A DNA stretch of 64,000 bases from Ilex aquifolium. Lineage: Eukaryota; Streptophyta; Magnoliopsida; Aquifoliales; Aquifoliaceae. The DNA is taken from positions 33,533,244 to 33,597,243 of the forward strand of contig OX637393.1 of assembly GCA_951799425.1 (NCBI GenBank). Direction: 5' to 3'. Positions within the stretch are counted from its first letter, which is position 1. Every line of letters starts with the position of its first letter. Below are positions 1 through 11,597 of the stretch, in pieces. The notes beneath the pieces were generated by a model. That model ran no database searches. It was not told where the DNA came from and saw nothing but the letters and a program-made list of their open reading frames with translations. Position numbers and translations under genes: made by a program.

Positions 1-5
1 ATCAA

Positions 6-311
6 CTATCCATGCCATCGGGAGTCATATACGGCATGGGGTAAAGCATTGTGCTTCTCCCCCTGAAACTTGAAACAAACCCCGTCTAAAGTGTAAGCCG
101 TAACCCTCTTGCGTTCGCAATCAATGACGACCTTATGTGCCGCCAACCAATCCATCCCGAGTATGACACTGAACTCCGTCATCTCGATGACCCTAAGGTC
201 AACGGTAAGCTGAGTCCCTTTGATCTCCAACTCATAACCCCGACATATCTTGTCAATACAAACTCCAGCACCTAGGGGCAAACTCACATGCAATGGCTTT
301 TCAAATAGCAA
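6..311 (-). pseudogene. Retrotransposon aspartic protease fragment
   Basis: A 101-residue open segment resembling the second half of the protease of element A (38760-39060). The shared blocks include ILGMDWLAAH, VVIDCERKRV and the ending [10 protein letters not shown]. The catalytic D-S-G-A segment that precedes this part in A is missing, lost together with gag, so no active protease could be made. The sequence continues leftward out of the window, where RT would be expected. Protease of this family (RVP_2 type) normally matures the Gag-Pol polyprotein in virus-like particles. Confidence 0.82.
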
Positions 312-632
312 TAGAGCACTAACTTAATATCTCAATGTCGGGATCAAAGACGTAACATTGAGATTTCTCTCCTTGTCTCACTAGTAATGCATGTGCCACC
401 AACTAGTAGACATCTAAATCCTGAACCGTCTCATTCCTTTTCTTTTTCCGACCCCTAAGGTTATGTTCTCTAACCCTAGTGTCCCCTTTCCATATATATT
501 TAACCATGCATATTATTCATATAACACATAACACATAACATGTAGCATATTAAAGCACATAACATGAAATGCACAATGAATGCAATGGTCTAGGCCCATG
601 CCAATCAAGCCCTAGGTAAATCGTATACCTAA

Positions 633-644
633 GCTCTGATACCA
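633..644 (-). other. Primer-binding site, initiator tRNA-Met type (F)
   Basis: The minus strand reads TGGTATCAGAGC, the standard plant primer site complementary to the 3' end of initiator tRNA-Met. It starts three bases inside the LTR boundary at 648. This fixes the element as minus-strand with its 5' LTR on the right. Confidence 0.92.
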
Positions 645-647
645 AGT

Positions 648-2021
648 TGTGACGCCCCAAAAACCGGGGGTCCTTTGTCAACCCGTTGATCACCCATCAA
701 CTCGCGAAACACCCGTAGATACCGTGTAACTCGATAACACGCCGTTATGCCCCATTTACCGGGTTCCATAACTTAACAAAATTCAGATTTTACACTTCTA
801 ATCCACTCGGAGTAAGAAATGCATCTACCCACTCAACGATACCCAATTAACGGTCACCCATGTCAATCAAAACATCCACATAAGAGATACAATACCAAAC
901 CAATTCACCAAATCACAGGTAAAACAAGAACCATAATTCCACATGTATTTTTCCAACATAACAACTCAAGAACATATGCAAGAGATCATCAAGAAATATA
1001 ATTTTATTGTTCAAACAAAACACTAGAGTTTTTAAATCAAGAACAATGAAATATTAAAGGTAAAATCTATATTTCTTGAAAATTAGGATTTTTGATATCA
1101 AGAATGAGGTTTTTTATGACTATCAAATGATAATCTCATTCGAGACATGATACGAATTGCACGAAAACCAAGAAACGATGATTTTGTAACATATATATAC
1201 AATTTAGAATCAAAATATACATATATATTAATCCTAGCCTCAATTGACAAATTTAGGAAGAAACCCCTACCTTTAATTCGATGTTTGAAGATAACCCTAG
1301 CGTGTTTGAATCAGTCCAGAAATGAGAATCCTCCTCGTGTCTCCTCTCTTTCTTCCTCTCAAGCTTCCTAGGGTTTTCTCAGATGAACAATTGTTGAACA
1401 CATGCCTAAGGGTCATTCCCTAGGTATTTATAATGCAAAATTTGGAGAAAAACACTCAACACAGGTTGTACAAATTCTGCCCGGTGCGTCCGGACGCATG
1501 TTTCTCCCGTCCAGACGCGTCTGACTTTTTGTCCAGACTTCCGATGACATTTTGACCTAGTTAGAAGCTGATTTACGAAATTTTCGTGAAATACACTTTT
1601 GTAGCTCTGGAAGTCTTATTTCGTGAAATAAACTTTTGGACATTATAATAAAAAGTTATAACGAAAATATTGAGATAGTGTCAAATTTCTTTCTAACCAA
1701 ATCCTCTCCAAAATAGGTTTTAACTTCGGAATACTTCCTAACTTCTAATACACCCCATATTACCTCTCCCAAGGTTTCTCGACCTTCCAGATTCACCGGT
1801 GACCTTATTTTTACCTAAAAACATTCACAAACTTACCTAACCGCCTTCTCAACTTAAATATCTCCATAACTCAATTTATCTCAAACGTAAATACGCACGA
1901 AACTCAAACTTTATAATCAATCTTTCAACAATTATTCTAAGTTTCTACCTTCATTTTATTTATCTTAGGAGAACTCTTAAGATAATATTATCCTTCTTTA
2001 ATTTTAATACGAGGTCTTACA
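648..2021 (-). mobile_element. Shared LTR of tandem element F
   Basis: On the minus strand the LTR starts TGTAAGACC and ends GGGGCGTCACA. A primer-binding site abuts its left end (633-644), and a polypurine-type tract plus 3' internal sequence (from 2022, TTTCGTCCTCGAAA, like 35698-35735 of A) abuts its right end. One LTR therefore serves two elements, the signature of a tandem pair. A TATA box lies at 1424-1434 (minus, TTATAAATACC). Upstream of it is a 14-bp perfect palindrome TGCGTCCGGACGCA (1485-1498) and two degenerate copies GTCCAGAC (1509-1516 and 1531-1538). Confidence 0.85.
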
Positions 2022-2955
2022 ATCCACCCCCTAAAATAAAGTTTCGTCCTCGAAACTTAATCGTCGAGTTAGTCTATCTAATTCTAATTAACAACAAGGT
2101 CTCAACGCATATTCATCCCTTAAACATCAAATCCAACAATAGAATAGAATATCATATTCTAAATTTTAAATCCATCCCTTCCACTTACATCATCATTAAG
2201 TCCCCAAGATTACCTTCCTTCACTAGCATTCATTTATCATATTCATTCTCAATAATTTTATACGATTGTTTCAACTAATTTCTTATTATGCATAACTACT
2301 AGTTCATAAAACTTAATTGTCTACTCATCAAATATCACTTCTCTTTTGAATTTCACCAATCCTTTCAGTAAACCTCATGTTTACTTCTAACATGTAGCTT
2401 ATCTATAAGCATATCAAAACAAATCATATGCAATTCCACTAATAGGGTCACTTATCTTTCTTATACTAACATCATGGTATAACACAAAATTTAGATACGG
2501 TAAGATTTATCTCGACTCTTGAAATAGATACAACATTCTTAATGACTTTATCTCTCACTAGCAAAAAGGAATTCACAATCTTTGAAATCTAACAATAATT
2601 TCAATTCACCACTACACACTCCCACATAAGTCAATATTCTAGGATCAACTCTTAGGTTGCACATCCATTTTCAATTTCTCATGATACTCCTTACCTTCAC
2701 CTTTGTAGTCATTACTCAAATAGTTCGTTGCGCACTCTGATAAAAATTATAATCAACCAATTCACAAATCAAAACTAGCCACAAGATAAGAATTATCATA
2801 GTTTGAAAGTTTTGAAAAGATATGTTAGATTCTACCGAAGTGTACAATTGAAACCTAACCACACTTGTCCTCCAATTACAGCTTCTAAAATGTGTACACT
2901 AACGATCCATCTAATCCATTCAAAGGAAATTTTAGTAATTAACCAACTATACTAC
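2022..2955 (-). mobile_element. Non-coding 3' internal region of tandem element F2
   Basis: This begins with the polypurine-tract complement (ATCCACCCCCTAAAATA) and the motif that follows the PPT in A, so it is internal retrotransposon DNA. No protein similarity is visible in it. It is AT-rich, with many stops in all frames. It resumes after solo LTR H at 5303 and after solo LTR G at 9058. Confidence 0.6.
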
Positions 2956-3475
2956 TGTAACACCCCGCATTTTCTTTTATATATATGTATATAGATATAT
3001 AGTAAATAATTGTTGTAAAAATGTGGATATGTGTAATGATGTAAGAATGAACTATATAGATTGTAATAGTAGGAGAAATGCTAGAAATGCATATTGATTG
3101 GGAAGTTGGAGTTTCCAAGACGTTTAAACTTGGAAAGGGTGATTAGATGAATTTTTAAATATTTTTAGGTCAAAATAAGGTGTCCATTGAATCCAGAAGG
3201 TCGACCAACCTTGGGAGAGGTAATATGAGGTGTATTGGAAGTTAGGAAGATTTTTGGAATGAAAGCACATTTAAGAGAAAACTTGGGTAGAAAGGATTTT
3301 GGACACTTCCTAGTATTTTGATCATAACTTGTTATCCTTATGTCCAATTGATCTGAAATTTTGACAGTGGATAGTAGACATCCAGGGCTACAAAAGTGTA
3401 TCTCACGACAATTTTGCAAATCAATCTCTAAATAGGTAAAAACTTCACTGGAAGTTGCAGCAGAAACAGGAATTC

Positions 3476-3668
3476 CGTTCGAACGTGAATCGACGTTCGA
3501 ACGTGAATAAACGTTCGAACGAAAGTGCGTTCCAGTACTCTTTGTCTGATGGAAAAACAAAAGTACTGAGAGTGACGAACGTTCGAACGCCAATGACGTT
3601 CGAACGTGACTTGCGAATTCTGAACTTCAGAATCGCGCACAGGAGGTCATTTCTTCCACTATAAATAC
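3476..3668 (+). promoter_or_regulatory. CGTTCGAACG palindrome cluster and TATA box of LTR H
   Basis: Five perfect CGTTCGAACG palindromes occur at 3476-3485, 3494-3503, 3512-3521, 3580-3589 and 3597-3606, with start-to-start spacings of 18, 18, 68 and 17 bp. The likely TATA box CTATAAATAC (3659-3668) follows 53 bp after the last copy. The arrangement resembles a promoter-proximal enhancer in U3. The protein that might bind it is unknown. Confidence 0.7.
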
Positions 3669-4228
3669 TTAAGGACACTCCCATTAGCCCCATTTCAACA
3701 TTTCAAACCCTAGGAAGACTTAGAGAGGAGGAAAGAAAGGGAAAACACAAGATCAAAGGAGGATTTGCACCTTGAAGAAGATCAAAACTTCAAGTTTTCA
3801 AGAAAACATAGGAAGAAGAAAAGTAGGGGTTTTCTCTCACTCTCTTACATTGACGCTAGGGTATTTATATATGTATGTTTTGGCTTATAATGGTATATAT
3901 ATGCTATGGAATCATCCTCTCTTAGGCTTTTTGGCAAAGATTACATGTTTTGAACAAAGTTAGGGTTTAATACCCATGAAATCTCTTTTCTAGTTTTAAA
4001 ACCCTAGTTTTTGGGAGAGTGATGTATTTCTTCTTAAATGCTTTCTTCATTATGAACTTCGAAAACCGTAGTTGTTCTGTTGGGTAGAAAAATGATGCTA
4101 TTGTGATCTCATGTATTTTCTTGGTTGGTTGGGGAATTGTTACATGATATATTTTGGGGATGTTGGATAGATGCTTGTAAATTGATAAAAATATTGGAAT
4201 TGTATGCTTGGTTGGGTTGTTTGTGATG

Positions 4229-4676
4229 CCTTGAGGGTAAGAGGTTCCTTATAAGGATGCTCATGCCAAAAGAGGACAGTATGTGATTTCCCTCAAGAGG
4301 TTCCTTATAAGGATGCTTGAGAAACCAAGCCTTGAGGGTGAGAGGTTCCTTATAAGGATGCTCATGCCAAAAGAGGACAGTATGTGATTTCCCTCAAGAG
4401 GTTCCTTATAAGGATGCTTGAGAAACCAAGCCTTGAGGGTGAGAGGTTCCTTATAAGGATGCTCATGCCGAAAGAGGACAGTATGTGATTTTCCTCAAGA
4501 GGTTCCTTATAAGGATGCTTGAGAAACCAAGCCTTGAGGGTGAGAGGTTCCTTATAAGAATGCTCATGCCAAAAGAGGACAGTATGTGATTTCCCTCAAG
4601 AGGTTCCTTATAAGGATGCTTGAGAAACCAATCCTTGAGGGTGAGAGGTTCCTTATAAGGATGCTCATGCCATGGA
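4229..4676 (+). repeat. 101-bp tandem array with CArG-like boxes in LTR H
   Basis: Units beginning CCTTGAGGGT start at 4229, 4330, 4431, 4532 and 4633, exactly 101 bp apart, giving about 4.4 copies. Each unit carries the block GAGGTTCCTTATAAGGATGC twice, 56 and 45 bp apart alternately. The core CCTTATAAGG is a perfect 10-bp palindrome that fits the CArG-box consensus CC(A/T)6GG. I count nine copies, eight perfect and one with a G-to-A change near 4550. The array lies downstream of the TATA box, so it is probably transcribed. Confidence 0.92.
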
Positions 4677-5297
4677 GGACAATATTATATAATGTGTGGG
4701 AAATGGTTTATCTTTTGAAAATGGATGTTTATTAGAATTGGTTATTATTGTTCATTTCTAGTACTATTGCTACTTAAACTTGAGATCCATTGTAAAATGT
4801 CATGGTTTTACTTCAAAGATTATATATGCTATTTGTGAAATGAGACCGGCTGTTTTAAATGCTTTTCTAAACCTTGTATGGGTTTGAGAGAATTTTTCTA
4901 CAGAGCTTCGTGCTCACCCCCTACCGCTAACATTTTTCAGATTACCTGCTTGAGGAGGACGTAAGGGTTGAGGAGCCCGCTACTTGGGAGACTCCACTTG
5001 ACGGGAGTGTGGATCCCGGGGTGGACGCATAGAGCGACCTCCTTTCCTTTTGTACTAGACTAGGACATTCTTTTGGAACATTGTGTAGTCTAGTTTCTTT
5101 TGTTATTCCGCTGCTAAGTTACGTTTGATCCTTTGAGATGTAAATGCCATAGCTTGGCTTATTCTTTTGGGATGATATTGTAAATTCTATGGATGATGAA
5201 TGGAAAAAATTTCTTATTGATGGAATTATATTAGTGCTCTCATGATATGAATGTTTTAGAATGTAATGACGTCCAGGGTGTGTTTTGGGGTGTTACA

Positions 5298-6555
5298 ACT
5301 ACTTAGGTTAAGGTTCAAGTTATATCTCCAAGATATTTGCTCTCAATCCCCAATCTTGAGCTCAAATCAACAAGCCTTACAATCCCCTTCATAACTCACT
5401 TGTATCCGAATTCATACTTTTAGATCAATCTTAATATCTCTACATGTTCACCAACTCGGTTAAGGCCACTTATTTTTTCTATCTTTCAAGTAATTATTCT
5501 CAATCTCTAACATTGAGCTAGAATCAATAAACTATGTAATCAATCCTTAGGGACTTTCATTTACCTCTCTAATGTTTTCACGATACCTATATTTTCGAAT
5601 CCCTATGATACAATCCAATATAATATATATCTTTTAATATACCAAAAGGTAAAGATAGACTACCAAGGATTCTAAAATATCTCTTAATTAATTATTGTCA
5701 AATTTCTTGTGATATAATCAAAACCAAAACTAGAATCCCATTAATTCAATTAATGTTCTTCAATTTAACTACATTAGTTATCATAGACTTAACAATTATT
5801 CATAATCCCCGAGATAATAATGATCTGCTAATTAGTAGGATAACCTTAGTTATTTACCCCCAAAAAAATTACTTAAAGTTTCTCAATTCATGTTAAAGCC
5901 AATCTGCATAGGTATCATCATTGATTCCTCAAATTACATCTTTCCAATTATTACCACTAAAAGTGAAGTTCGAATCTTCAATACTCATACCAATAATTCT
6001 CAAGTATAACTAATCAAACATATCTTAATAATGAACTAAGAGAGACAGGAAAAAAAACTCCATATTCCCCCAACACAACTTCAAAAAACATTAAAAGATC
6101 CCATGGAATAATAGAAGTGCATATTAAACTTTGGATATCATCCTTATTTCAATAATTGTCTGCTATATCTGACCTCGAGCTTTTAAACTTCTATAATCTT
6201 TAATCCTACAATATTTAGGGTCAAAGGTAACTACGAAAACTTAGTCAGGCTTCCTAGATTTCCTTTTTACATGTCTATAAGTTCGTTTCCATAACTCGAC
6301 CTCAAAATTCAAATCAAAATTTGTAAATACAAATCAACTATTAACTCCACACTCAACCAAGAGATTCTTGATTGTTAATACTTTACAGAGTTTAAGTGTA
6401 GTGAACTAAGCCCACCACGAAATAAGATTACTTAAGTATATAGCCCTCAATGAGTATCCTACATATGACCCTTCTAATCCATTAATACTTTCAAAATAAA
6501 TTTAATCAATACTTCGTAATATTTTCAAACTAATATTGGCAACCTCAAGTACATA
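5298..6555 (-). mobile_element. Non-coding internal sequence of F2, continued
   Basis: This is the continuation of the AT-rich F2 internal region between the H and G insertions. It includes the right ACTAC duplication of H (5298-5302) and the left ACATA duplication of G (6551-6555). I see no coding trace, RNA gene or additional repeat boundary. Confidence 0.5.
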
Positions 6556-9052
6556 TATGACGCCCCTAAAACTGGGGGTCCTTTGTCAACCCGTTGATCA
6601 CTCATCAACCCGTGGAAGTACCCGTGAATGCCGCATAACCCGACACCACGGCAATAATATTCCCTTTACCACGATCATAAACAGCACGACGTTTTGGGCA
6701 AAGTCTCCCTTTTATCGAACACTTCCAAATGCATAACCTGTGTACATTTCAATCATTTGACCATTTCAAGTTCCAATATACATCAATTTATCCTTAATTA
6801 TTCTCCATTTACATCCTTTGAACAAAAGGACTCAAGACCCGAAGGCTTGGCAAGACCATTTTAATTTTTTGAAAATTAAAGGGGACCTACCGGTAGAAAA
6901 TCAACATTCTACCGGTAGAAAAACTCACTGAAAGTTTCTACCGGTAGAAGATCAAAGTTCTACTGGTAGAAAAGCTCACTAAAAAACTTCTACCGGTAGG
7001 TAATCAACGTTCTACTGGTAGATCACCCCAGTTTTCTCCCGATTCAATACTTTTTCATTTCCAATCTCATACAACATCAACACAAACTCATATAACATAC
7101 ATTTGTACACAAAACTTAGTCCATATGAGCTTGCTTTACAATTCTTTACATAATATTACATGTCAGTTTTACAAAAAACATAATTTAAAGCCACATCTCG
7201 ACTTTTCTTCATCAATGAGGGCCCGAGTGAGAACCATCCACCGGCGCTTGTCCCACATCTGAAATGTTGTCCCCATAAAAGGTGAGATGCTCGATAGGGT
7301 GTCTCCTAAAGAGACTACTCCCCAACCTAAATGCATATAAAATGCTCACATGCAAGTCAACAATCAACAAACACTCCATTTAAGAATATGCAATTTATAA
7401 TGGAATTCTCTATGTCATGCCATATTATGAGATGAGACTCACACATGCAATTCAATCCGAGCCTTCTCCGGCTCCCATAACACATGCAATATCATACGTA
7501 TGAATTCGGGCATTCCAAGTCCCCGCCATTGATGTTACACATCTAATGACCATTATAATTCACGGGTCTTTCTTGGGGTGGGTATTTATGGACTTACACC
7601 AACGGGCACCCAACCGACACAGCATTTATGGACTTCCACCAACGGCTCCGTGTACGCCGACACACTTTATGAACTCGATACCAATAGAGTGCGTATCCAA
7701 ATCACCGGGTCTTGCACCCGAGAGGCAGTCTAGCCCTTCTTGCTAACCTCGACCCTATTTTCACTACAACATGTGCGACTCAGTTGAACCTTTGTCCAAC
7801 TTTCCCGAGCCCACGCATCATCCACCAAGAGTGGTGTTTGATCAAAACCATGCACACACCCACACTCATGTTACTTGCCTACGAATGTGATGTTTCTCGT
7901 GCATATGCAAATGTAATGTACAATTGCAAATTCTCAATTCATGTTCAATATGTCATGAGCACATTATGAACAATATTTCATTCAACATTTCCAAGTCCTC
8001 AATGTCAATATATCATAATGCATATACCAACATTTCTCAACATCAAGTCTCAAGCATGTTATAACATAATCAATGCAAATAACACACTTAATCTACATAG
8101 GCATTTCATCAAACACCTTCAAGGCATAAATGTAAACACATACCATGCCCAATCAATACATTTCTCAAGAAATCACAAACAAGTAATTTCAACAAACTCA
8201 ATTCATGCTAGAATTGATTTTAACCATTCTTATACTCATTTTTCATGTTTCAACTACCATAGGTATGTTTCATACATGAGATTACATCTCTAACACCCTA
8301 CACATTTCATATTTCAACTCTAGGTTGGAAATAAACCTAATTATGAAATGAACCCTGCCTCTTGAAGCGTAATTCGAGCGGTAAAAGACTCCCAAGACCC
8401 AAATCAAGCTTTAACTCTTGATTTTCAAAAATCTCGTCTTTCGGACTTCTTCAAAACTTTCAATTTTTGGTATGATTTTGTAGCCACGTCGTGTAGAACA
8501 ATCTTTGTTCTTGGCCCTAGGTGATTCGACGAACGGAGAGCCATAGATCGTTGAGAGAAGTTCAAGAAAACCTTTGATTTTTCCTTTTCTCTTCTCTCTC
8601 TCTTCCCAATGAAAATCTGATGGGTAATGGGGAGAAAATCTGATTTTTCTCCCCTATTTATATCCCTAGAATACTTGGCCCTCGTTGTTTCACACGTCCG
8701 CCTTTCCCGGTCTGATTTCGTCCCGAATTAATTAAATCTCGTCCCAATTCAAGTTCAATATATTTTTATTTGAACTAAATTTAAATTATTATCCATTTTT
8801 TTTTAATTTAATTCCCGGTCGCGTTTATTTTAGTTACTCGACACCCGATCGCCTCATAAAACGCAAAAAATCCGACTGTCTCAGAATTTAACGAAAATTG
8901 ACTAGGTAACTAGATTTCGCGAGATGAATCCAATGGTGAGGTCCATTTTATCATCAGATTTCTAGAAAATTTTGATTTTTCAACCCGCACTATAGCGGCT
9001 AATTACCGTTTTGCCCTTTTTATAAAAATTTTAATTTTTTACGGGTTTTACA
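6556..9052 (-). mobile_element. Solo LTR G of the element-A family, ACATA target duplication
   Basis: The left end TATGACGCCCC corresponds to TGTGACGCCCC of LTR A, and the right end ACGGGTTTTACA corresponds to the end of LTR A (35697). It is flanked by ACATA on both sides (6551-6555 and 9053-9057). The segment from about 7200 onward aligns with LTR A sequence from 33904 onward, including the motif ACTCCCCAACCTAAATGCAT. It is therefore a solo LTR of the same Tekay family in minus orientation, clearly older than A's LTRs. A TATA box lies at 8655-8664 on the minus strand. Palindromes of the CTACCGGTAG type lie at 6887-7021. Confidence 0.92.
6887..7021 (-). promoter_or_regulatory. CTACCGGTAG palindrome cluster of LTR G
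   Basis: Perfect CTACCGGTAG copies lie at 6887-6896, 6909-6918, 6938-6947 and 6990-6999. Single-mismatch copies CTACTGGTAG lie at 6960-6969 and 7012-7021. The homologous place in LTR A carries GTACCGGTAC instead. In this family the cluster lies in the PBS-proximal part of the LTR, about 1.6-1.8 kb downstream of the TATA box, so it is probably in transcribed leader sequence. Confidence 0.72.
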
Positions 9053-9057
9053 ACATA

Positions 9058-10029
9058 TTTATTAAACAACATCCTATCCATTTAAGACCTAAAACCACAA
9101 TTCCAGTTCTTATTCCAAAAATAGGCTCCCATTTGAGGTTACTTCCCCATATCTTTTCAATTTTTGTAACTTTTGAGTAACACACATAACTTCCCCGAAC
9201 CTTATTATTCAAAAATTAGTTCGTCTTAAAAACATATAAGTTGACCTTATCTCCACACATCCAAATTAGGTTATCACATCTCCTTGACTTCCAAAAATAT
9301 AAGCAACACTAATAGTAGAATAAAATACTTAGAGTCAACAAGCCACCAAATCGTATTCACATTTTATATTGTTATCCATCAAAACACTTCAATCAACATG
9401 GGAGTGTCTCTGAATCAAAGCCTAAATAGTGTGGAAGCTCACTTAAGGATAAGTCCTTCAAAGTCTAAGAAGAAAATCATGAAACTTTGCTAGCAAAGCA
9501 ATAGAACAGTATAGATTTATAATCAAATTCGGAGAATAAACTGATTTAACTCAGGTATTTCTAGCGTGTGTGACCTATATGGTTGGAAAGATATAGGAGT
9601 TAAGCTTCTAACCAAAAAAAAAACAAAAAATGGCACACAATTTGGAATTTCCAACAAAGAGTTATGGTCCAATTAGTGAAAGGTAGTCTGCTTGACTGAT
9701 GGTTCTGCTACAGTTGTCCAATTCAAGTTTGGGTGTCTTTTGTCACTAATCCTATCTCATACCCATCTCCAATATCGATAACATCACTTGCATAAAGATC
9801 TATTCATAACATCATTTACAAACCAAAAGCCAAATTACCATCCGTCTCCTAAAATAGTCCATAACGACATGATATAAAACTAGCATATCCATCCCAAAAT
9901 TTTCATTAACCCCTCTAAGCTAGCTAATTCATGCATTCAAACAAATAATTAATCCATAATCTAACTAAACAACCAATCACATTTATCTTATAAACATATA
10001 ACTTCAAACAAATTCAAGTCTAGAGTTTC
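9058..10029 (-). mobile_element. Non-coding internal sequence of F2, last part
   Basis: AT-rich sequence between the right duplication of solo LTR G and the truncated F2 LTR at 10030. No open reading frame has recognisable similarity. No PBS is visible before the LTR remnant, so the 5' end of F2 was deleted. Confidence 0.45.
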
Positions 10030-10478
10030 TTCGTGAAATACACTTTTGTAGCCCTAGAAGTCTAGTTTCTACTGTCCAAAAATCAGCTCAATTGGACATT
10101 AGAGCAAAAATTTATAACCAAAATACTGAGGTAGTGTCAAATTCCTTTCTACCCAAACCCTCTCCAAAATTGGTTTTAACTCCAGAATACTTCCTAACTT
10201 CTAATACACCCCATATTAACTCTCACAAGGTTTCTCGACCTTCCGGATTCACCGTTGATCTTATTTTTACCTAAAAACATTCACAAACTTACCTAACTGC
10301 CTTCTCAAGCTTAAACATCTCCAAAACTCAATTTATTTCGAACGTAAATACACGCGAAACTCAAACTTTATAATTAATCTTTCAACAATGATTCTAAGTT
10401 TCTACCTTCATTTTATTCATCTTAGGAGAACTCTTAAGATAATATTATCCTTCTTTAATTTTAATACGGGGTCTTACA
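10030..10478 (-). mobile_element. Truncated LTR of tandem element F2
   Basis: This segment matches 1583-2021 of LTR F, from the TCGTGAAATACACTTTTGTA block to the terminal GGTCTTACA, with moderate divergence. Only the U3-start third of the LTR remains; its PBS side is missing. It closes the right side of the tandem F pair. It abuts 15 bp of an inverted Athila-type LTR end (10479-10493), which suggests F originally inserted into that LTR. Confidence 0.8.
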
Positions 10479-10730
10479 ATTATGCTCTCATCACACCTCC
10501 TAACTTAGAGTTTGCTAGTACCTTAGCAAACCAAAGTAAACAAACATCAAAATTCTTAAATATTATAGTATGAATTCCAAAGCATACTCAATCACATAAC
10601 AAATATCATCAAATTGAAATGCAAATGCTTAAAGAAATAAATGGCACACCAACGGAATCAAAAGGATTTCATATATATATTTGTTATGTGCTTTTGGGTA
10701 CAAAAGAACAAAATCGTAATAGCCTTCTGT
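10479..10730 (-). mobile_element. Inverted 3' end fragment of an Athila-like element (C')
   Basis: On the minus strand this reads through the 3' non-coding segment, polypurine tract (complement of 10494-10506) and first 15 bp of an LTR (TGATGAGAGCATAAT, complement of 10479-10493). It is homologous to 18733-18977 of element C in the opposite orientation. Shared blocks include TTGTTCTTTTGTACCCA and CTTTTGATTCC. It was already present when C inserted at 10731. Confidence 0.83.
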
Positions 10731-11588
10731 TGAGTGCTCAATATTGCATTATTTTATAGCTTAACACATTAGTTTTAGGCTTGCTAACAAACTAACTTGC
10801 TTCACTTAGTGCATATTGTGTCTTATGCTTTGATTTCTATGATTGTAGGTAATTTGGGTGTAAAGCTTGAGATGAAGCATTAATGGGATGGTAAGGAACT
10901 AGTTGGGAATGAGTTTGCTTGAGAGAAGATGAAGCCCGGAGCCTTGGAAGTCATTTTGGAAGAAAAGAGAAGCCCTATTATAGGTGTTATACCAATACGA
11001 AGGAATAAAAATATGAAGGTTATGCCGGTAGTAAGTCATTTCTACCAATAACTTGAGCTACAGAAGAATAGTGCAGAAGTTCTACTGGTAGTTGGTACAG
11101 GTTCTACCGGTAGAAGAACTCACAAAAGTTTACATTTTTTTTTATCAAAGAAGTTCTACCAGTAGTTAATACATGTTCTACCGGTAGAAAAACTTATAGT
11201 AATTTGTCAGAGGAAGTCCTACCGGTAGGTAAATGATGTTCTTCCGGTAGAAAAAGCTACAAAAGTTTTAGAGTTTTCATCAGAACAGAGAACTATCGGT
11301 AGTTTTCACTATTCTACCGGTAGGTCGTGCTACAGGAGTTGCTACTAGTAGATGAAGGAAGGTTTTCATGGGAAGCTCAATTAAAGATCATATCTCACCA
11401 TATCTTTTGGGGATTCTCAACCAATCAAAGGAGGAGATAATTTTGGGATGAATATAGGCAAAGATCTGAATATTCTCCTTCCAAATATTTCCTGAGGATA
11501 TAACCTTGGACTTCGGTTCGAGTTACTACACAATACTATTCTCTTATGCTTTGGAGCACTCGTGAAAATATAACCCCTTTGGAGGGCA
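10731..11588 (+). mobile_element. 5' LTR of element C
   Basis: It starts TGAGTGCTCAATATTGC, matching the 3' LTR start TGATGAGAGCATAATATTGC (18963) loosely. The right end at 11588 is inferred from the position of the primer site. Perfect CTACCGGTAG palindromes lie at 11104-11113, 11178-11187, 11219-11228 and 11314-11323, with several degenerate copies between 11025 and 11350. Confidence 0.7.
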
Positions 11589-11597
11589 AGAATTTTT

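Larger units (their letters stand above)
1..647 (-). mobile_element. Left-truncated Tekay-like Ty3/gypsy element (F1), PBS end
   Basis: This is the PBS-proximal end of a minus-strand Ty3/gypsy element that runs off the left edge of the window. It contains part of the protease (6-311), then leader sequence resembling the leader of element A (40378-40716), then a primer-binding site at 633-644 and the LTR at 648. The gag gene is absent: protease-type sequence passes at about 311-320 directly into leader sequence that in A lies beyond gag. An internal deletion of a little over 1 kb, removing gag and the start of PR, explains this. Lineage is inferred from similarity to A. Confidence 0.8.
2956..5297 (+). 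mobile_element. Solo LTR H, Tekay-like, with ACTAC target duplication
   Basis: The element starts TGTAACACCCC and ends GGGGTGTTACA, a perfect 11-bp terminal inverted repeat. It is flanked by the 5-bp direct repeat ACTAC (2951-2955 and 5298-5302). No internal region is present, so this is a solo LTR of 2,342 bp left by LTR-LTR recombination. The segment around 3165-3250 matches LTR F (around 1725-1805) in inverted orientation, which makes H a plus-strand relative of F. A TATA box lies at 3659-3668, downstream of five CGTTCGAACG palindromes. A 101-bp tandem array lies at 4229-4676. Confidence 0.93.

Noticed and set aside
3165-3593. Minus-strand frame of 142 codons in LTR H
   Set aside because: It overlaps the palindrome cluster and the F-like LTR segment and has no similarity to known proteins. 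Several competing frames exist there because of the repeats.
4229-4676. Regular repeats resembling a CRISPR array
   Set aside because: The units are simple 101-bp head-to-tail tandem copies without variable spacers, inside a plant LTR. The window is clearly eukaryotic.
7546-8293. Series of short plus-strand frames in LTR G (66-91 codons)
   Set aside because: They are antisense to the LTR, are not conserved in LTR A as a set, and have low-complexity translations.
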